Positions 49,972 through 59,600 of a DNA stretch of 64,000 bases are shown one piece after another. Below the pieces are notes generated by a model. The model was not told the origin of the DNA. It ran no database searches and was given only the letters and a program-made list of their open reading frames with translations. The position numbers and the translations under genes were made by a program. Each line of letters opens with the position of its first letter. Position 1 is the first letter of the stretch. The stretch spans positions 31,687 through 95,686 of the forward strand of contig NZ_CANLTL010000017.1 in the NCBI RefSeq assembly GCF_947494015.1. The letters run 5' to 3'. The stretch is from an uncultured Cellulomonas sp. (GTDB lineage: Bacteria > Actinomycetota > Actinomycetes > Actinomycetales > Cellulomonadaceae).

Positions 49972-50627
49972 TGTCTCTTGGCAAGACTCCCGGCGACACC
50001 GGCGACGCCCGCGACCGCGGCGAGGGCGGCGCCGACGGCGGGACGGCGTCGGCGGGCACCCGGCACCTGGACGCCTCGGGCCTCAAGGCGTACGCCCACC
50101 CGTTGCGGCTGCAGATCATCCGGTACCTCAACGACCACGGGCCGGCCACGGCAACCCAGCTCTCCCGGCACCTGGGGGAGAGCACCGGTCAGACCAGCTA
50201 CCACCTGCGTCAGCTCGCCCGGCACGGGCTCGTCGTCGACGACCCGGACCGCAACCGCGGCCGGGAGCGGTGGTGGAAGGCGACGTCGTTCCAGGTGGAC
50301 GCCGCCCAGCTCGCCGACGACCCGGCGCTGGCGCCCGCGGCGCAGGCGGTGCTCGGCTCGGTCGCGCAGGGCCGCACCGAAGCCCTCAACCGCTGGCTGA
50401 CGTCGGCCGGGCCGGTGCCGCGCGAGTGGGTCGAGGCGTCCCTGCACAGTCAGAGCACGCTGCGGCTGACCCCGTCGGAGGTTCAAGAGATGACCGCCGC
50501 GATGCTCGAGGTGCTCGACCGCTACGCCGCGCGCAGCCGCGCCCGGGAGGCCGGGGACCACGACTCCGCGCCGGGGGCCCGCGTGCGCGCGTACCTCGAC
50601 GTGTTCCCGCTGCTCGACGACGACTGA
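49965..50627 (+). CDS. ArsR-like winged-helix regulator
   Basis: A 220-residue regulator. A Gly/Asp-rich tail (1-35) precedes the winged helix: KAYAHPLRLQIIRYLNDHGPATATQLSRHLGESTGQTSYHLRQLARHGLVVD. The C-terminal half (to residue 220) is helical with no metal-site cysteines, as in drug- or ligand-responsive ArsR/HTH_20 regulators next to MFS genes. Two ATG codons (49965 and 49971) compete, and the operator repeats reach into the start, so the messenger is probably leaderless or nearly so. Confidence 0.87.
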   Translation: MQMSLGKTPGDTGDARDRGEGGADGGTASAGTRHLDASGLKAYAHPLRLQIIRYLNDHGPATATQLSRHLGESTGQTSYHLRQLARHGLVVDDPDRNRGRERWWKATSFQVDAAQLADDPALAPAAQAVLGSVAQGRTEALNRWLTSAGPVPREWVEASLHSQSTLRLTPSEVQEMTAAMLEVLDRYAARSRAREAGDHDSAPGARVRAYLDVFPLLDDD

Positions 50628-50636
50628 CCCCCCGCC

Positions 50637-50691
50637 GAGTGCGACATCGTGGCCCGTTCGCGCGACCTGAGCGGTCCACGACGTCGCACTC
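50637..50691. terminator. 16-bp imperfect inverted repeat, terminator or repeat element
   Basis: The arms 50637-50652 and 50676-50691 match at 15 of 16 positions around a 23-base spacer. It starts 10 bases after the regulator stop and lies before the 3' end of lgt. The arm size and the loop are larger than in the other hairpins of this window, so it might be a copy of an interspersed genomic repeat and not only a terminator. Confidence 0.55.
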
Positions 50692-50721
50692 GCGGGAGGA
50701 GAGGTGGTCGACGCCGCTCGC

Positions 50722-50731
50722 GGGGGGGGGG
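50722..50731. other. run of ten G just past the lgt stop
   Basis: A homopolymer G10 lies two bases beyond the lgt stop codon. Such tracts slip during replication. Being outside the gene, it would only alter the 3' untranslated region, or the run could be a sequencing artefact. Confidence 0.7.
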
Positions 50732-50732
50732 C

Positions 50733-51677
50733 CTACGGGTCGGTCGGGCGGGCCGGCGACCCGGGCCGGTCGCCGTCGCCGGAGCCGGTGGGGACGTCGG
50801 CCACGTCGGCCGGGTCGGCGGCGTCGGTCCCGGGACCACGGCCGGGGAGGTGCACGGAGATCTCAGCCTCGGGGTGCTGGCGCCGGCGCACGACGATGAT
50901 CGCGACCCCCAGGGCGACGGCGAGCAGCGCTCCCCAGACGTTGGCGGGCAGCCCCAGCGGCGTCACGCTCGTGGGGTCGATGCGCAGCAGCTCCAGCCAC
51001 ACCCGGGCGGACCCGTACCAGAGGAGGTAGACGCCGAACGCGGTGCCCCAGCGCAGCGCGACCCGCCGCTCGAGCAGCAGGATGACCGCGACGCCGAGCA
51101 GGTTCCACAGCAGCTCGTAGAGGAACAGGGGGTGGAACAGCGTGTCGGCGGGCAGGTCGGCGGGGAACGCCCGGTTGTCGGTCGGGATCTGCAGCCCCCA
51201 CGGCAGCGTGGTCGGGCGTCCGTACAGCTCGTGGTTGAACCAGTTGCCGAGCCGACCGACCGCCTGCGCGATGAGCATCCCCGGAGCCAGCGCGTCCGCG
51301 AACGACCACAGCCGGATGCCGGCCCGACGGCACCCGATGTACGCGCCGAGCGCGCCACCGAGCAGTGACCCGAGGATCGCGATGCCGCCCTCCCAGACGT
51401 ACAGCACGCGCACCGGGTCCTGCCCGGCGCCGAAGTAGTCGCCGTAGTGGGTGAGCACGTGGTAGATCCGGGCGCCGATGATGCCGAACGGCACCGCCCA
51501 CATCGCGATGTCCAGCACGGCGTCCGGGTGGCCGCCGCGCGCGGTCAGCCGGCGCGAGGTCAGCCACACCGCCGCCGCGATGCCGGCGAGGATGCACAGG
51601 GCGTAGGTGTGCAGGGTCAGCGGACCCACGGACATCGACGCCCACGCGAGGTCGGGGCTGGGGATGGCGAAGCGCAT
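50733..51677 (-). CDS. lgt: prolipoprotein diacylglyceryl transferase
   Basis: A 314-residue, seven-helix membrane enzyme that attaches diacylglycerol to the lipobox cysteine of lipoproteins. The signature GRLGNWFNHELYG is intact, as are HTYALCILAGI (conserved H near the N terminus), GARIYHVLTHYGDY and WEGGIAILGSLLGG. The C-terminal 45 residues are an Asp/Pro/Gly-rich cytoplasmic tail, common in actinobacteria. It would process the lipoproteins encoded at 12.9, 42.2 and 63.7 kb. It is not adjacent to trp genes, its usual actinobacterial place. Confidence 0.96.
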   Translation of the reverse strand: MRFAIPSPDLAWASMSVGPLTLHTYALCILAGIAAAVWLTSRRLTARGGHPDAVLDIAMWAVPFGIIGARIYHVLTHYGDYFGAGQDPVRVLYVWEGGIAILGSLLGGALGAYIGCRRAGIRLWSFADALAPGMLIAQAVGRLGNWFNHELYGRPTTLPWGLQIPTDNRAFPADLPADTLFHPLFLYELLWNLLGVAVILLLERRVALRWGTAFGVYLLWYGSARVWLELLRIDPTSVTPLGLPANVWGALLAVALGVAIIVVRRRQHPEAEISVHLPGRGPGTDAADPADVADVPTGSGDGDRPGSPARPTDP

Positions 51678-51720
51678 GCGGGCCCCTCCTGTCGGCCAGC
51701 CAGGACCCTATCCGCCCCGG

Positions 51721-51741
51721 CGTGGTGCGCGGCGCACCACG
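51721..51741 (-). terminator. hairpin after the arsenic operon
   Basis: CGTGGTGC and GCACCACG pair around GCGGC, 9 bases beyond the arsC stop. It also separates the ars operon from lgt transcription. Confidence 0.6.
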
Positions 51742-51749
51742 GGGTGCGG

Positions 51750-52172
51750 TCAGGCCTCGACGGGCTCGACGCCGAGCTCGGCGAGCAGGGCGGCCACGCG
51801 GGCACGGATCTCGTCGCGGATGGGCCGCACCGCGTCGATCCCCTGACCGGCCGGGTCCTCGAGCTCCCAGTCCTCGTACCGCGTGCCGGGCAGCACGGGG
51901 CACGTGTCCCCGCAGCCCATCGTGATCACGACGTCGGAGGCCTGCACCGCCTCGGGAGTGAGGACCTTGGGCTGCTCGGCCCGGATGTCGATGCCGTCCT
52001 CGAGCATGGCCGCCACCGCGACGGGGTTGATCTGGTCGGCGGGCATGGACCCCGCGGAGCGCACCTCGACGGCGCCGCCCGACAGGTGGCGCAGGTACCC
52101 GGCGGCCATCTGCGAGCGGCCGGCGTTGTGCACGCAGACGAACAGTGCGCTGGGCTTGGTGGTCTCGCTCAT
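51750..52172 (-). CDS. arsC: arsenate reductase, low-molecular-weight phosphatase type
   Basis: A 140-residue ArsC. The phosphatase loop C13-x5-R19 (CVHNAGRSQ) is complete, and two further cysteines, C87 and C91 (MGCGDTC), supply the thiol relay of the thioredoxin- or mycothiol-linked enzymes. It reduces arsenate to arsenite for export by the Acr3 pump encoded at the head of this operon. Its ATG overlaps the stop of the ArsR-ArsC fusion (ATGA). It is the second ArsC domain of the operon. Confidence 0.93.
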   Translation of the reverse strand: MSETTKPSALFVCVHNAGRSQMAAGYLRHLSGGAVEVRSAGSMPADQINPVAVAAMLEDGIDIRAEQPKVLTPEAVQASDVVITMGCGDTCPVLPGTRYEDWELEDPAGQGIDAVRPIRDEIRARVAALLAELGVEPVEA

Positions 52173-53224
52173 CGGTGCTCCTGGTGATCGGTGGGGCGGA
52201 GGAGGGGGAGGGGCAGGTCCGGGACCAGGTCGGCGAGCAGCGCGCGGACACGGCGGTCGAGGTCGTCGCGGATCGCGGCGACGCCCTCGGGGGAGGCGAG
52301 CGCGGGGTCGCCGACGACCCAGTCCTCGTACCGCGTGCCGGGCAGCACGGGGCACGTGTCCCCGCAGCCCATCGTGATGACGACGTCGGCGGCCCGGACG
52401 GCGTCGTCGGTGAGCGGCTTGGGGAAGGCCGCCTCGTCGTCGACGCCGAGGTCCGCCAGGAGCGGTCGGACGGTCGTGTGGACCGCACCGGCCGGTGCGG
52501 ACCCGGCGGAGCGGGCGACCACCGCGTCCCCGGCGTAGTGGTGCAGCAGGGCCGCGGCGAGCTGGGAGCGCCCCGCGTTGGCGACGCAGACGAACAGCAC
52601 CTGGGGCGCGCGACCCCGAGCGGCCGGCGCCGAGGCGCGAGCCAGGTCGGTCAGGCGCTGCTCGGCGAACCGGCGAGCGAGGGGGACGAGGTGCGCGCTC
52701 ACGCCGGCGGTGCGCAGCAGGGTGGCGTAGGACTCGCGCACGGTGCGTAGGACGGCGTCGTGGTCGAGCTCCGGGGAGTGCCGGGCCAGGTCGTCCGCGA
52801 CCCGGGTGAGCGACGCGTCGATGTCGCTGAGCCCGGTCAGCGGCCGGGTGCGCTCGCGGGCGGCGTCGATCGCTGCGGGGGCGAACTGCTCCAGCAGGGT
52901 GATGACGGCCCGCCGGACGTGCGGGACGACGGAGTACCACACCCATGTGCCGCGGCGCTCGGAGCTGAGGACGCCGACGTCCTTGAGGACCTTGAGGTGG
53001 TGGGAGACGGTCGGCTGCGACACGTCGGCGACGGTGGCGATGTCGCACACGCACGCCTCGCCGGTCGGGCTGGTGGTGATGAATGACAGCATGCGCAGCC
53101 GGAGCGGGTCGGCCAGCGCCTTCAGCAGGGACGAGACCTGGACCGCCGCGTCGGCGCCCATGGCCTGGGCGCCCGTGGTCGGCGTGCACTCGGAACCGGC
53201 GGGTGCGGAGGACGGGGAGGTCAT
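52169..53224 (-). CDS. ArsR regulator fused to an arsenate reductase domain
   Basis: A 351-residue fusion. Residues 25-115 form an ArsR winged helix with the arsenite-sensing pair C58-V-C60-D and recognition region VADVSQPTVSHHLKVLKDVGVL. A helical linker (about 120-200) is followed by a complete LMW-phosphatase ArsC domain (C213-x5-R219 in CVANAGRSQ, later MGCGDTC). Both halves look active. The regulator could thus sense arsenite in the same molecule that makes it. The start overlaps the acr3 stop by four bases and its end overlaps arsC by four bases. Confidence 0.92.
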   Translation of the reverse strand: MTSPSSAPAGSECTPTTGAQAMGADAAVQVSSLLKALADPLRLRMLSFITTSPTGEACVCDIATVADVSQPTVSHHLKVLKDVGVLSSERRGTWVWYSVVPHVRRAVITLLEQFAPAAIDAARERTRPLTGLSDIDASLTRVADDLARHSPELDHDAVLRTVRESYATLLRTAGVSAHLVPLARRFAEQRLTDLARASAPAARGRAPQVLFVCVANAGRSQLAAALLHHYAGDAVVARSAGSAPAGAVHTTVRPLLADLGVDDEAAFPKPLTDDAVRAADVVITMGCGDTCPVLPGTRYEDWVVGDPALASPEGVAAIRDDLDRRVRALLADLVPDLPLPLLRPTDHQEHR

Positions 53225-54339
53225 GCGCGGGACTCCTCGCGGATGCCGGCGGCGGAGCTGCCGACGGTGGAGTACGGATCGGTGGCGAACCACCGGCGTG
53301 CGGCCCACAGCGAGACGTAGACCAGCCCGACGAGCACGGGCACCTCGATCAGCGGTCCGACCACGCCGGCCAGGGCCTGGCCGGAGGTGACGCCGAAGGT
53401 CCCGATCGCCACGGCGATGGCGAGCTCGAAGTTGTTCCCAGCGGCGGTGAACGCCAGGGTCGTGGTCCGGGCGTACCCGAGCCGCAGTGCCCTGCCGGTG
53501 ACCATCCCGGCTCCCCACATGAGGGCGAAGTAGGCGAGCAGCGGGACCGCGATGCGCGCCACATCCAGCGGGTTGCGGGTGACCGCGTCCCCCTGCAGCG
53601 CGAAGAGCAGCACGATCGTGAACAGCAACCCGTACAGCGCCCAGGGACCGATCCGCGGGAGGAAGGCGTCCTCGTACCAGGCGCGGCCCCGGAGCCGTTC
53701 GCCCAGGGCGCGCGAGGCGAAGCCCGCGACCAGCGGCACGCCGAGGAAGACCAGCACGTTGATCGCGATCTGCCCCACCGACACGTCGAGGCCCTGGGTG
53801 TCCAGCCCCAGCCACGCGGGCAGCGCGGTGAGGTAGAACCAGCCGAGCCCGGCGAACGCCACCACCTGGAAGACGGAGTTGATCGCGACGAGGACCGCAG
53901 CGGCTTCGCGGTCGCCGCAGGCCAGGTCGTTCCAGATCACCACCATGGCGATGCACCGGGCGAGGCCCACGACGATCAGGCCGGTGCGGTACTCCGGGAG
54001 GTCGGGCAGCAGCGCCCAGGCGAGGGCGAACATGAGCGCCGGTCCGACGACCCAGTTCAGCACGAGGGAGCTCAGGAGCAGTCGCGTGTCGCCGGTCACG
54101 GCGGTCACGCGGTCGTAGCGGACCTTGGCGAGGACGGGGTACATCATCACGAGCAGGCCGACCCCGATCGGGACGGAGATCCCGCCGACCTCGAGCCGCG
54201 TGATCCCCACCGCCAGCGCGGGAGCGGCGCGGCCCAGCACCAGTCCCGCCAGCATGGCCAGGACGATCCACGCCGGCAGCCAGCGGTCGAGGCTGGAGAG
54301 CCGGCGGGTGGCGCCATGGTGGGGAGCTTGGTTCGACAC
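53221..54339 (-). CDS. acr3: Acr3-family arsenite efflux permease
   Basis: A 372-residue, ten-helix arsenite exporter. The Acr3 signature GLARCIAMVVIWNDLACGD contains the essential C129, and FTAAGNNFELAIAVAIGTFG is the second conserved broken-helix segment. GTG 54339 follows closely on an A/T-rich promoter region (54340-54362, ATCTATATTGACAC) that probably holds the ArsR site. It is the first gene of a three-gene arsenic operon, ahead of its own regulator, which is the reverse of the common arsR-first order. Confidence 0.94.
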   Translation of the reverse strand: MSNQAPHHGATRRLSSLDRWLPAWIVLAMLAGLVLGRAAPALAVGITRLEVGGISVPIGVGLLVMMYPVLAKVRYDRVTAVTGDTRLLLSSLVLNWVVGPALMFALAWALLPDLPEYRTGLIVVGLARCIAMVVIWNDLACGDREAAAVLVAINSVFQVVAFAGLGWFYLTALPAWLGLDTQGLDVSVGQIAINVLVFLGVPLVAGFASRALGERLRGRAWYEDAFLPRIGPWALYGLLFTIVLLFALQGDAVTRNPLDVARIAVPLLAYFALMWGAGMVTGRALRLGYARTTTLAFTAAGNNFELAIAVAIGTFGVTSGQALAGVVGPLIEVPVLVGLVYVSLWAARRWFATDPYSTVGSSAAGIREESRA

Positions 54340-54412
54340 GCATCTATATTGACACACTTCTAGGCAGGGCCGTCGGGACGTCCGCGCGTAGCCGACCGGG
54401 CAGGATCGGCAC

Positions 54413-55186
54413 GTGGTCCGGGTCCCGGTGGTCGTCGACGTCTGGAGCGCTCCGGTCGACACCGCCGTGCCCGGTGGGTACGCCGACGTCCTCGACGCTC
54501 GTGAGCGTGCGCGGGCGGCGGTGCTCCCGCGGGCCGCGGCCGCTCGCTTCGTCCTGGGCCGGCTGCTGCTCCGCGGCGTCCTGGCGGGCCACCTGCGGTG
54601 CGCGCCGCACGAGGTGGTCCTCTCGGTGCGGTGCCCGCGGTGCGGCGGACCCCATGGGCAGGTGCGCGTCGTCGGACCGCGCACGGCGTCGGCAGGAGAC
54701 ACCGACGGTGCGGATGACGTCCACGTCAGCCTCACCCGGTCCGGGCCCGTCGTCGCCGTCGCACTGTGCACGACCGGCCCCGTGGGCATCGACGCGGAGG
54801 CCCGTGCCGCGGTCGGCGCGGCGCCGCTCGCCGACGTCGTCCTGGCACCGGGCGAGCTGCACCGGTCCCGCGGGCGACCGCGCACCGGGACGCTGGCCCG
54901 GCGCTGGGTGCGCACCGAGGCGGCGCTCAAGGCCCTGGGCACCGGCCTGACCGTGGCGCCGTCGTCGGTCACCCTGGAGCCGGCGACCCGGGGCAGTCGC
55001 GGGGTGGACGCCGTCGTGGCGGGCAGTGTCGCGATCGCCGACCTGCGGCTGGGACGCGGCCGCGCGGGAGCGGTCGCGGTGCTCGCCCCGCACCTGGTGC
55101 GCCCCGACGCGGGGCCGGGGCGGCCCGGCCGCCTGCTGGTCCGCCGCTACGACGGGGCGGCGGTCCTGACCGCACGGCGCAGCTGA
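54413..55186 (+). CDS. 4'-phosphopantetheinyl transferase, Sfp type
   Basis: A 257-residue PPTase. The magnesium- and CoA-binding motifs are GPVGIDAEA (D and E) and RWVRTEAALKALGTGL (the W-x-x-x-E-A-x-x-K core). It moves phosphopantetheine from CoA to the serine of carrier domains. The only carrier domain in this window is in the Pls-type NRPS to the right, so that is the probable client. Its 3' end overlaps the convergent M1 peptidase gene by 40 bases. GTG 54413 is the start; it is divergent from the acr3 operon. Confidence 0.9.
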   Translation: MVRVPVVVDVWSAPVDTAVPGGYADVLDARERARAAVLPRAAAARFVLGRLLLRGVLAGHLRCAPHEVVLSVRCPRCGGPHGQVRVVGPRTASAGDTDGADDVHVSLTRSGPVVAVALCTTGPVGIDAEARAAVGAAPLADVVLAPGELHRSRGRPRTGTLARRWVRTEAALKALGTGLTVAPSSVTLEPATRGSRGVDAVVAGSVAIADLRLGRGRAGAVAVLAPHLVRPDAGPGRPGRLLVRRYDGAAVLTARRS

Positions 55187-56607
55187 CCGAGCAGCCCCGC
55201 GACCCCGTGACCCGGCTCGTCGGCGTCCGGCAGCGGGGGCAGCTCGGGCCGGTCGAGCCACGCGGTGAGCAGGTCCTCGACGTCGGCCACCAGACCGTCA
55301 CCCGCGGCCGCGGCGTGCTCGGCGGCCAGGGCGCGGAAGTCGGCGGTGGTCACGGGGGTGTCGGCGTGGCGCGCCGTCCATGCCCGGACCAGCGCGGTGT
55401 AGGTCTCCTCGCCGAGGGTCAGGCGCAGCGCGTGCAGGGTCAGGGCGCCGCGCTTGTAGACGCGGTCGTCGAACAGGTCGTCGACGCCCGGGTCGGCCAG
55501 GACGAGGTCCTGCGCCAGTCCCGTCAGCCGCGTCCGGTGCTCGCGGGCGAGGGCGTGCGCGGTGGGGCCACCGGACGCCTCGGACCACAGCCACTCCGCG
55601 TAGCAGGCGAAGCCCTCGTTGAGCCAGATGTGCTGCCAGCCGGCGACCGACACCGCGTTGCCGAACCACTGGTGGGCGAGCTCGTGCGGCACGAGCCGGT
55701 CGCCGCCGGAGTCCCCGCGCAGGTGGTTGACCCCGAAGATCGCCATCCCCTGCGCCTCCACCGGGATCTCCAGCTCGTCGGGGGTGACGACCAGCGTGTA
55801 CTCCGCCAGCGGGTACGGGCCGAACAGGTCGGTGAACAGTCGCATCATCTCGGCGTGCCGGTGCAGCCGGGTGCGGGCCAGGGACGCCTGCGCGGCCGGG
55901 ACGAGCGCGCGCTGCGGCACCGGCTCGGTGCCCAGGTCGACCTCGGTGTACCGGCCGACCTGCACGGTGGCCAGGTACGTCGGGGTGGGGTGGGGCTCGT
56001 CGAACACCCACGTGGTGGTGCTGGCCCCGGTGCTGCGCCGGGTCAGCGTGCCGTGGGCGTGCGCCCGGTAGGGCTGCTCGACGGTGATCGAGGTCCGGTA
56101 GGTGGACCGGTCGCCGGGCCGGTCGTTGCACGGGAACCACGACGACGCCCCGGTGGGCTGGCTCGCGACGATGACGCCGTCCTCGAGCTCCTCCCAGCCC
56201 ACCTCGCCGAACGGGCTGCGGACCGGCCGCGGCGTGCCGGCGTAGCCGATCGTCACCTCCACGACCGACCCGGACGGGAGCGTGTCGGTCAGCCGCACGG
56301 TCAGCCGGCCGGCGCGGTGCCGGTACCGGGCCAGGATCGCCCCGGTGACGGCGACCGACTGCACGGTCAGGTCGGCGAGGTCGAGCTCGAGCGCCTTGAC
56401 CGCCTCCAGGGTGCGGATGCGCAGCGTGGCGGTCGCATCGAGACGGTTGGTGCGGACCCGGTAGTCCAGCTCGAGCTCGTAGTGCTCGACGTGCAGCGCG
56501 CGGGTGCCGTGCCCGAGGTCGTAGCGGTCCGGCTCGTCGGACGATCCGGCCGTGCCGGCCGCGGGGGTGCTCGCGCCGGAGCCGGTCGTCCCGGCGGCGG
56601 CGCTCAC
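55147..56607 (-). CDS. M1-family zinc aminopeptidase
   Basis: A 486-residue metallopeptidase. Zinc site HELAHQW with the third ligand E in LNEGFACYAEW; the exopeptidase loop reads EAQGMAIFG in place of GAMEN, common in actinobacterial members. There is an N-terminal beta-saddle domain (about 25-210) and a short helical C-terminal part, so it lacks the large C-terminal domain of PepN. No signal peptide is seen. The GTG overlaps the NRPS stop (GTGA). Known epsilon-poly-lysine-degrading enzymes of Streptomyces are zinc aminopeptidases, so it may trim or destroy the product of the NRPS. Confidence 0.9.
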   Translation of the reverse strand: MSAAAGTTGSGASTPAAGTAGSSDEPDRYDLGHGTRALHVEHYELELDYRVRTNRLDATATLRIRTLEAVKALELDLADLTVQSVAVTGAILARYRHRAGRLTVRLTDTLPSGSVVEVTIGYAGTPRPVRSPFGEVGWEELEDGVIVASQPTGASSWFPCNDRPGDRSTYRTSITVEQPYRAHAHGTLTRRSTGASTTTWVFDEPHPTPTYLATVQVGRYTEVDLGTEPVPQRALVPAAQASLARTRLHRHAEMMRLFTDLFGPYPLAEYTLVVTPDELEIPVEAQGMAIFGVNHLRGDSGGDRLVPHELAHQWFGNAVSVAGWQHIWLNEGFACYAEWLWSEASGGPTAHALAREHRTRLTGLAQDLVLADPGVDDLFDDRVYKRGALTLHALRLTLGEETYTALVRAWTARHADTPVTTADFRALAAEHAAAAGDGLVADVEDLLTAWLDRPELPPLPDADEPGHGVAGLLGQLRRAVRTAAPS

Positions 56608-59600
56608 GCGGCGGCCCCGGTGCGCCACGGGACGATCGGGTTGCCGACCCACCGCGAGCCGGCCGGGACGCGCTCGCCGCGCAGGACCAGCGACGCCGGG
56701 CCCACGCTGGCGCCGTCGTCCAGCACGGCGGCGGGCAGGATCACGCCGTGCGGGCCGAGGGTCGCGCCGTCGCGCACCGTGACGGTGTCCAGGCTCATCA
56801 CCCGGTCGTGGAACAGGTGGGTCTGCACGACGCACCCGGGGCCGACGGTGGCGCCGTCACCGAGCCGGACCAGGTCCGCCTCGGGCAGCCAGTACGTCTG
56901 GCACCAGACCCCGCGGCCGATGCGAGCGCCCAGTCCTCGCAGCCACCACACCAGCGCGACACTACCCGTCACCGGGTCGGCGAACAGCGGGGCGGCGAGC
57001 ACCTCGGTGAAGGTGTCCGCGAGCTCGCTGCGCCACACGGTCGAGCTCCACAGCGGGTGGTCGCCGGGGTGGAACCGCCCGACCAGCGCCCACTTCGCGG
57101 CGATGGTCACCGCGGCGGCCACCGTCCCGGCGGCCAGCAGCACGACGCCGCCGGCGGCCGCGGCCCACGCCCACCCGCCGGTCGCGACGAGCCACTGGAG
57201 CGTGAGCCCGGTGCCCACCCACAGCAGCCCCAGGAGCAGCACGGGGACCAGCCGGCAGGTCTCGACCGCCGCCCGTGCCCGGCGCAGCGCCGGGGTCGAG
57301 CTGTAGGTGCGGCTGCCGTCGTCGACCGCGGCGGACCGCGCCAGCAGCACCGGGGGGCTGCCGAGGTAGCTCGACCCCGCCCGGGTGCGGTTGGGCGTCG
57401 CCGAGAGCACCGCGACCAGGCCGTTCTTGGGCACGGTCCGCCCGGGCGCGGTCATCCCGGAGTTGCCGAGAAAGGCCCGCCGCCCGACCTTGGCGGACGC
57501 CACCCGCAGCCACCCGCCGCCCAGCTCGTAGGCCGCGACCATGGTGTCGTCGGCGAGGAAGGCGCCGTCCCTGATCCGCATCATGGTGGGCAGCCCGACG
57601 ACCGTGGAGATCTCGGTGCCGCGGCCGACCTGTGCGCCGAGCAGGCGCAGCCAGGCGGGGGTGGCCAGGGAGGAGTACAGCGGGAACAGCACGGTCCGGG
57701 CGGCGTCCATGAGCCGCTCGACCGACCAGGCCCGCACGCCCGCCGCCGAGCGCACCGGGTGGTACCCCTCGGCCAGGCCGCGGGACATCGCCCGCACACC
57801 GGCCAGCACCAGCACCGCGTAGGTGAGGTAGGCCACGGGCGCCGCGACCAGTGACGCCGCGAGCGCGGGGCCGACCGCATCCCCGAGCGACGTCGTCGGG
57901 CGTACGGCGCCCCCCAGGATCGCGAGCCCGGGCAGCGCCGCGAGCACGGGCAGCGCCCCGACGGCGGCGCCGGCGACCCCGTACACCGCGGTCCAGCCGC
58001 GCCCCGACCCGGCCGGCCGGCGGGCCGGCCACGGGTGGCGCGCCTCGTGCTGGCGGGTCGCCGGGGAGCCGGACCAGTACTCCCCGGTCCCGGTCGTGCC
58101 GTGCACGGCCGAGCCCGCCGCGACGTCGGTCCCGGCCCGGACCCGCGCGCCGGGGAGCAGCACGCTGCGCGCCCCGACCGTCGCGTCCGCGCCGACCGTC
58201 ACCCACCCGAGGTGCAGCACGTCGCCGTCGACCCAGTGACCGGTCAGGTCCACCTCCGGCTCGACCGCGCACCGGTCGCCCAGGGTGAGGAAGCCGGTGA
58301 CCGGGGGCACCGAGTGCAGGTCGACGTCGCGGCCGACGTCGGCGCCCAGCGCGCGGGCGTACAGGGTCACCCACGGGGCGCTGGTCGGGGTGACGGCACC
58401 GAACCCCTCGACGAGGCGCTCGGCGGCCCACAGCCGCAGGTGGACCGGGCCGCCGCGCGGGTACGTCCCGGGCCGGACCCCGGCCAGCAGCGCGCGGGCG
58501 CCCAGCGCGCACACCCCCAGGCGCCCGACCGGGCTGACCGTCACCAGCCACCCGACGGCGACCCACCACCACGACACGGCGGGCGCCCAGCCGACGCCCC
58601 ACACCGAGGCCAGCAGGCCGTCCACCGTCGCGAGCACGGTGAGCCAGCGCAACGCGACCAGACCGCGCAGCGGCAGCAGGGCGAGCAGCTGGACGACCTG
58701 ACTCGTGACCGGGACAGGGGAGGCGGGCGGTCGGACGGGCTCGGCGTCGGCGGCGCCGGACCCGTCGCGGCCGGGCCACCGCTCGGCGAGGTGCCGCGCG
58801 AGGTCCCCGACCTGCGGGTGGTCGTACACGTGCGCGACCGTCACCTCGGGGTACCGCGAGCGCAGCGCGGACACCAGCTGCGCGGCGGTCAGCGAGCTGC
58901 CGCCGTGGGAGAAGAAGTCGTCGTCCTCGCGCTGCGGGCGGGCCCCGATGACGGCCGCCCACTGGTCACCGACCCACGCGGCCAGGCCCGTCAGTGGGGT
59001 CGGTCCGGGGCCGACGGCGTCCGGCAGGGGCCACGGCAGCGCGTCCCGGTCCACCTTGCCCGACGTCCGGGTCGGGATCTCCTCGACCACCGCGAGCAGC
59101 GGCACCATCGAGCCGGGCAGCGTCTCGCGCAGCCGGTCGAGCAGTCCGCGGGTGTCCAGGTCGTGCCCGGGTGCGGCGACGAGGTAGCCCACGAGCAGCG
59201 TGCTGCCCGCGGCGGTGCGCCGGACCGCGGCCGCGGCCCCCGCGACGCCGGGCAGCGCCTGCATCGCGGCGTCCACCTCGGCCAGCTCGATGCGGTGCCC
59301 GTTCACCTTGACCTGGTCGTCGGCGCGCCCGACGAACAGCAGCCCGCCCGGGTCCCGCACGACGAGGTCGCCGGTGCGGTAGGCGCGGTGGGGCCCCAGC
59401 GCCGGCAGCGGGGCGAACCGGGCCGCGTCGAGCGTCGGGTCGAGGTAGCGGGCCACCCCGGCGCCACCGATGACCAGCTCACCGGTCTCGCCGTCGCCGA
59501 CCTCCTGCCCGTCCGGCCCGACGACGGCGAGGTCCCACCCGGCCAGCGGCAGCCCGATCCGCACCGGCTCGTCGGGGCGGAGCAGCGCCGCGCAGGCCAC

